DNA of 64,000 nt from Tetrastigma voinierianum. Taxonomy: Eukaryota; Streptophyta; Magnoliopsida; Vitales; Vitaceae. The position numbers and the translations under genes are program-made. Each line of letters starts with the position of its first letter. Positions within the stretch are counted from its first letter, which is position 1. Under the pieces are notes generated by a model. That model did not search any database, was not told the DNA's origin, and saw nothing but the letters and a program-made list of their open reading frames with translations. This document shows, piece after piece, positions 58,590 to 64,000 of this stretch. Where the stretch lies: positions 1-64,000 of the forward strand of contig JAEQBH010002356.1 of assembly GCA_016808115.1 (NCBI GenBank). The letters run 5' to 3'.

Positions 58590-60319
58590 TGATTCGTGCC
58601 ACGGTAGGCTGAGCTAAAATCAACAAATTTAATAATACACCTAAGTTCCTACTACGCCATAGTCAAGAAACTCTTTGCGGTATAGTGGTCTAGAGTCGAA
58701 CACGAGATGGTTTTCATCCTAAAAATGGTTTGCATCAGTGCATGAAGGTAAGGCTTTGTTGGACTCTTTGGAATTGTGTTTCCAAAAGCATTTGATGGGA
58801 ATGGTTTAGGCCCGAGGTATAAAAACTGAAAGTAAAGGTGAAAAAGTTAACTTTGAAGATTTAGGTCACTAACCTTGGGTTAGGGCAAACAAGTGTCCTC
58901 GGGTTTTATCCTCGCGTTACTTGACATGCAACGTCCATGGCATAACCGGATCTACATTAACTAGCAAACCTCACCCGTGAAGCAACTCACATTTGAGTCA
59001 ATGCGGGTAGCATGCAGTTATGGCCCCTTTTAAAACCTAACATTAAATTATCATTTCGAGGCTCGTGAAGACCATCTAAGAACAACGATTTTATCTCTCT
59101 CACATTACCTTTGTATCCTAAAAAGCATGGAGAGTATTGGCCAAAATAATAGCAGGTAAATGTTATTTAACCACAATTTGAAGAACCACTAACATGTAAA
59201 TATTATCTCGGGAGGCTCGTAAGGGGCCATCTAAAGAGATCCTGAGTACTTCTCTCCCTTTGAATATGTACTTGATCACAAGCGTAAGGTATTAGCCCGA
59301 ATCAACATTGATGTTAGCGCAAACCATGTTTTGAGATATAAGGGCCATAAATACACTACACTGTAGCTTTAGTACAAGAGGACAACTGCCATATGCCCTT
59401 ACGAAGCTAGCTTCCTTCCTCTTCAAAGAAGGAGGCTTAGTAAGCGTCTAACGAGTTGTCATCCTCAGAGTGTTTAACTGGCCAGAAAGGGAGAGAAAGA
59501 AGAGAGAAAAGAGAGGAAAGCAAAACCTAAATAAAAATACGAGACTTTATTTACAAAATGAAAACTTACAAAAAATCTTCTCTCCCCCAAATTGTTGCTT
59601 AGGGTTACAAAACAAGAGGGGTTTATATAGGCCACCTCAATACATGAAAATACCAAAAAAAACCTATCCAACTTGGCTAAAGTTAAAGGACAATGAGTAA
59701 TACACCAAGTTTGGAGTCGGTTTGGCATTAATTACAAAACATGACGAGGCATTAAATTTCGCTAGGCTGCAAAATTTCGCTAAGTAGCGAAATCACGAAG
59801 ACCTACGTAGCCAATTAAGCTAAGGATGGCCAATTTCGCTGGCTAGCGGGGAATTTCAGCTAAACAACGAAATTCTTGTGATAGCGAAGAATCGATTATT
59901 TTCGCTAAGAGTGGTGCCTAGCGAGGTGGGATGGGTATAAAGCGAAATTTGGTGTTTCGTAAGGTTGCGAAATTTCGCTAAGGTTGAAAATTTTCGCAAT
60001 CCTGTGAAAATTTTCGCAACTCTAATGAGCTAACCTTTGTTGATCTTCACTCCTGTCTTCTATCACGCATCGATATTCTTCACTTTGCCTTGGTTTTCTC
60101 ATTGATTCTTGGGGTAGTTGATGGTGAGACTTGAATTCTGACTCATGATTCATCGTTGGCGGTAGTTGAACTCCAAAAGTGTGCAAAAGCCTAGCTTGAC
60201 CAAAAATACTCTCTAAATGGCACAAGTGCTACTAAGACGGCGAACACTTCAATTGGTATAAATGACATGATTAATCTGTGAAAAGCACTGAAAACCTATC
60301 TAATATAGGGTTAATTGCA
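58590..60319 (-). repeat. 5' LTR of element B with TTTCGC array
   Basis: On the minus strand it starts near 60319 (TGCAATTAACCC; end uncertain by a few bases) and ends GTGGCACGAATCA at 58590. It aligns with LTR A (39522-40809). A cluster of AATTTCGCTA / TAGCGAAATT words occupies 59755-60020. A TATA box (minus CTATATAAAC, plus 59632-59640) follows on the minus strand, and then the GAGAGAAAAGAGAGG tract. Confidence 0.8.
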
Positions 60320-60344
60320 CTTTTGAAGTAATCGGGATCTTACC

Positions 60345-61129
60345 TGTTGGCATCCTAGTTTCTCCGCCAAGGTTGTGCTAGCGACATTAGTGCAATGTCC
60401 ATCAATGATCACACTACGCCTTGTTTTGGACGTGGCACTCGCGAAAAATATTCTCCGTTGGACCTACTTGACTTCCTTAGCTTGCACACTTAAGGCCTTC
60501 CTTGCCACTATCAGTTCTCCTTGGACAGTGTACTCCTCATCATTGACATCCTCTAAGGATGACATAGAATTACAATCCGACTCATTGTCAGTTTTAATCT
60601 CACCGTTGTCTTTCATTACCCTAACTCTTTTGTTCGGACATTGGCTTGCTATATGACCCCTGTCTTGCCATTTAAAACACTTAATATCACGATTCTTAGA
60701 AAGAATCAGGTTTACCTTGATTTCCTTGGCTTGTCACCTCTTGTTTTTGTTCTGTTTTTGTCTTAGCATTGGGTGGTTTCTCTTCCTTCCTCCATTGATT
60801 CGACTTCTAAGTGGATGAACTTGGACTAGGTATAGAAAGTGTGTTGCTATTGCCCCTCCTCTTGACTTGATTCTCAATCTTGATAGCCATATGCACCATA
60901 TCCTCCAACTCCACATAATGTTGCAATTCCACCACATTTTGAATCTCTCGGTTTAAACCCGTTAGAAACCTCGCCATTGTAGCATCTCGATCTTCTTCAA
61001 TATTTGCTCTAGCCATTGCAACCTTCATCTCCTTATAATACTCCTCCACGCTCGCATTTGTCTTGCCTCGAGTTTCAACTTATTTGTACAACTCAGATAG
61101 TAGTAAGTTGAGACAAATCTCTTCCGCAT
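60345..61129 (-). pseudogene. Chromovirus-like gag C-terminal part and protease start
   Basis: On the minus strand the reading enters at the target-duplication edge with MRKRFVSTYYY. It continues EEYYKEMKVAMARANIEEDR and FLTGLNREIQNVVELQHYVE, then a Ser-rich linker. A zinc knuckle follows (KCFKWQDRGHIASQC, near 60690-60640) in which the second Cys of CX2C is Trp (TGG, complement of 60668-60670). The protease start SVIIDGHCTNVASTTLVEKL (near 60400) lacks two residues of the usual IIDGGSC loop. The frame is cut near 60345 where the LTR of element B begins. The gag N-terminal half lies beyond the solo LTR at 63266-63819. Confidence 0.88.
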
Positions 61130-63265
61130 TGTAACACCACAAATATACCTAGTCGTTTTGACATATTTAGGGTATTTTGTGGGATAATTTGAATTTTTGT
61201 AATTTAAATTCCATTGAAAATTTCGAGCTTAGAAAATAAGCAAGGGTAAAAGTGGAATTTGTTAAAATAGGATATAAAAGTCATAAAATAATAAGATTAT
61301 GTGCCAAAGTGACATATGCATAACTTGTGGTGCAAATAGAGGAGAGATGAAGGACTAAAGGGCAATAAAAGGAAACTTAAGTCAATTAATACATTTTTGA
61401 TGGCAAACAAGGCCTTATGAGATGAGACAAATAAGACCAATTTGGTCTCTCATTTGGAGCATTTTGGAGAATTCATACGTGAAGGGAGAAGAAAGGAAGA
61501 AGAGAAGAAGAAGAGGAAGCCAAGAAAGGTATGGAACTAGGATTTTGTATGAAAACTATGTTGTATGGATTTATGACTTTGAGTATGGAAGCTATGATGA
61601 TTTTGTAAGGAAAGTATGGAAACTAGGGATTTGTATGGAGATGTATGGATTGCTATGAGTTTGTATGCATATTAGTGGTTCCAATTCTAGGGTTTAGTTA
61701 GGAATTCATCCCAACTCAAGATTTCTTGAAATTTGGGTTGGTAAACCCTAGTTTGTATAAAATGATTATGGATTCTTAGTTTATGGTGTTTGGAAACATG
61801 TTTAGGTGTTAGGAAAATAACCTAACATACAAGTATTTGAGTTAAGGTTTGGAAAAAACCTAACTAATCCCTATGATTGGTTTTGGTTGGGTTAGAATAT
61901 ACTTGGGAGATGTTTTTATAGAGAATATATGCGTTTTATTGTGTTTTTGGTTAGATTTGTAGAAAAAAGACCAAACAACAAATTGAGCAATATCGGGTCC
62001 TTTGCAGCGACGAAGAGACCACACTCGCCCCATTGACGAAGGACCTACCTTTTGGCCCGAAGTGAGAAGGAGGATTTTCCATCCTCGGTGGCGAAACCTT
62101 GTTCTGTTTTTATGAAATGTTGTGTTTTGTTTTACGTTTTGTTTTAGTTGTTAGAAGACTTGACTATTAGACTAATAAGGATCCTATAAGTGTATGAAAG
62201 GGTCCCTACATGTCTGTAAGGTAAAGGAAAGGAAAAATTATAGTGCCTTCTTAGCCTCGGCGGGATTCGATGATGGCAAACTAAATGCCCACTCTATGAT
62301 AATATCCTAAGTTCCACGAACACATATAATTGTAGGAATACACAAGACCCGAGTTATGAAATGACCACGACACCTACGTATGTGGGCGAGGCACGTATAG
62401 CTCTTTGGTACTCGATTAGTCTGACGGCACCCTCGTAGTACTTGGCGCATTTAATTGCGCCGGTACTCTACGTTTAGATAACCGACACTCTCGTTTAGTG
62501 CCGGTACTCTACGAGTGGTGCGACGACACTGTATCGGTGCCCGGCCTCTGCTTTGTCTTTCACGGCGCCTCGGTATTATGTCGTCTGTGGTCTTATTGTG
62601 TTATTATACTACTCATTTCTTATTACTGGTCTAGGTAATCAAACAGTTATATGATAAGAGTCTGAATAATGAATAAGAGTAAAGTAAAGTACAAGTATAC
62701 TTTCTGTAGTACCTACGGGTAAGTTCTGTAACTCCTACGGGAGATCTGAATAAGAATAAGTATAAGTCTACTATAAGTACAAGTAGGTGTTTAAGTTTGT
62801 TATATGAAATCATGAAAATCCTGATATTTGCTAATGAATACCTATTATTGTTATATGCTTATTGTATAAGAGTATCAATGCATGTGTACATATATAAGTC
62901 ATATGTTTCCTACTAAGCGTAAAGCTTAGCACGGGTTTTAATCCGTGTAGGTACAGAGGAGGACGTCTGCGATCTTCCGCATTCTGCCGGGCCAACACAC
63001 TTGTAGGGGTTCACCACATGTAAGTTCTGCGCTCTGAATATGTAAATGTAAATGTACAGTTTTTTTTGTATTGTATATGTAAATGGGACTCGGGGCGCTA
63101 ATGTATTAACACTTGTAAACACAGCTAAGTGAAGTAGTTTTATTTTTGTATCTTTGGATAAGATATTTTGATTTAGTTATAAGACTTGGGCACGATATGC
63201 GGCTTGAGTAAAGTCCCCGGTTCGGGTTCGCCCATAACTCGCCTAGGCGGGGTTCGGGCGTGACA
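61130..63265 (+). mobile_element. Solo LTR, 2136 bp, inserted in chromovirus gag
   Basis: Begins TGTAACACCACAAATATACC and ends GGTTCGGGCGTGACA. It is flanked by CGCAT (61125-61129) and CACAT (63266-63270), a 5-bp target duplication differing by one CpG-type transition. The gag reading on the minus strand breaks off at METWEETKT on the right and resumes at MRKRFV on the left, so the insertion point is independently confirmed by the protein. The LTR has a purine-rich tract (61480-61520), repeats of GCCGGTACTCTACG (62458-62515) and the block shared with 7079-7285. No internal region is present. Confidence 0.87.
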
Positions 63266-63819
63266 CACATCCTGTCTTCGTCTCTTCCCATGTTTCCATA
63301 GTTGGCTCCTATTCTGCTCTTATTGACACTAGTTGGTCCCACCGCACTATGGCCTTAATCAGAACTCTTTTGCAATGACTTCGCCTTCTTATTTTGAGAA
63401 TAATTGGCCAATGACTAAAACCATCTCACGCTTTCTTTCCGCTCAGGAATTATACCTTAGGGTCATTCTTTCCTTGGAATGATGGAATCTTCATCTTAAT
63501 GCTACCCAAATTATCATCTTCCTGATTCCTAGCTTCTCTAAGTCTCTCCCCATATCTCACATCCTTGCTGTGCAGATGTGATCAATCTCATCCTCAAAGA
63601 ACCATCCCTTCATACTCTTAACTGCCGCGCCTCTGGTAGTCTTTCCCTTCTACGCCATGTTAGAGGGTTTTGTGGATGCTCGAAGTTTTGCTCTACCATC
63701 TCATGGACTTGTTCCAATTCAGCCCTAAACATCCTCTTTACTTCACTAGTTAAGGAATTCATAATAAACTTCATGTCAATTCCTCCTGTCACATCTTTGG
63801 ATGCGTAGTTGTTTGACAT
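63266..63819 (-). pseudogene. Chromovirus-like gag N-terminal part
   Basis: The minus-strand ATG at 63819 gives MSNNYASKDVTGGIDMKF, then FRAELEQVHEMVEQNF, the usual acidic helical start of chromovirus gag. The middle (about 63600-63400) is decayed. WDQLV and METWEETKT near 63350-63275 lead directly to the solo LTR border. Together with 60345-61129 it makes one gag split by the insertion. Confidence 0.8.
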
Positions 63820-64000
63820 ATTTTGCAAAAAACAAGGTTAGAAAAAAAAAAAAAAAAGGACCTCACAAATCACTCCCTCACGTGTTTTCACTCAAACAAT
63901 GATTCACTCAGTCGTGTTTTCACACAATTTATTTGGCTTTTTTCTCACTCCAATGTTCTTACCACTCTTGCATTTTTCCACTCATAATCTCTCTTTTGGT

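Larger units (their letters stand above)
50844..60319 (-). mobile_element. Gypsy element B, two LTRs, tRNA-Asp primer
   Basis: The minus-strand order is LTR (60319-58590), primer site (58587-58571), gag (58202 to about 57000), an unrecognised interior, and a diverged second LTR (52498-50844). The two LTRs are collinear over most of their length but very unlike each other for LTRs of one element. Primer type and gag place it near the Athila/Tat side of plant gypsy. No reverse transcriptase or integrase was recognised in 52500-56400. No matching target duplication was found. Confidence 0.65.

Overview
This window is nuclear DNA of a flowering plant. It is AT-rich and intron-containing, and most of it is plant LTR retrotransposons (Ty1/copia and Ty3/gypsy) and decayed DNA transposons (MULE, hAT). 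Nothing in it fixes the species. No bacterial operon, tRNA, rRNA or CRISPR array was recognised. Almost every transposon reading frame is broken, so long ORFs here are poor guides to genes.

Layout. 1-1016: LTR-like repeat debris with a three-unit tandem repeat. 1017-5950: one nearly complete copia element with two LTRs, a decayed tRNA-Met primer site and near-matching 5-bp flanks, but no reverse transcriptase. 6.0-13.1 kb: a mosaic of gypsy-type LTR pieces in both orientations. 13.1-15.7 kb: a long gypsy-type LTR with an array of the palindrome TGTCGCGACA and a tRNA-Asp primer site. 15.8-16.9 kb: the 3' end of a second copia element. 18.8-22.4 kb: a decayed MULE transposase.

22.8-32.5 kb holds the only host gene I can support. 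It is a seven-exon minus-strand gene for a HAD-superfamily phosphatase resembling chloroplast flavin mononucleotide hydrolase (FHY1-like). Four exons are perfectly in frame with GT-AG borders. Three carry single-base losses, mostly next to homopolymers, so the locus is either a young pseudogene or an unpolished assembly of a live gene.

33-36.7 kb holds a 0.78-kb hAT-like non-autonomous element with a perfect 7-bp target duplication, then a hAT (DUF4371/TTF-type) transposase relic. 37.2-40.8 kb has a further LTR and a truncated gypsy element (gag plus LTR, minus strand). 40.8-63.8 kb is best read as a nest. A minus-strand chromovirus-like gypsy element (gag at 63.8 kb, integrase end near 44.5 kb) is interrupted by a 2.1-kb solo LTR with target duplication inside gag, by a 9.5-kb gypsy element of another family inside protease, and by an LTR-like block in the RNase H region.

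The most interesting pattern crosses families. Several unrelated LTRs carry arrays of a short motif a short distance upstream of a TATA box: CpG-centred TGTCGCGACA or TTTCGC/GCGAAA in four cases, and a 25-bp CACATGGC repeat in another. These look like convergently built promoter or enhancer arrays in U3.
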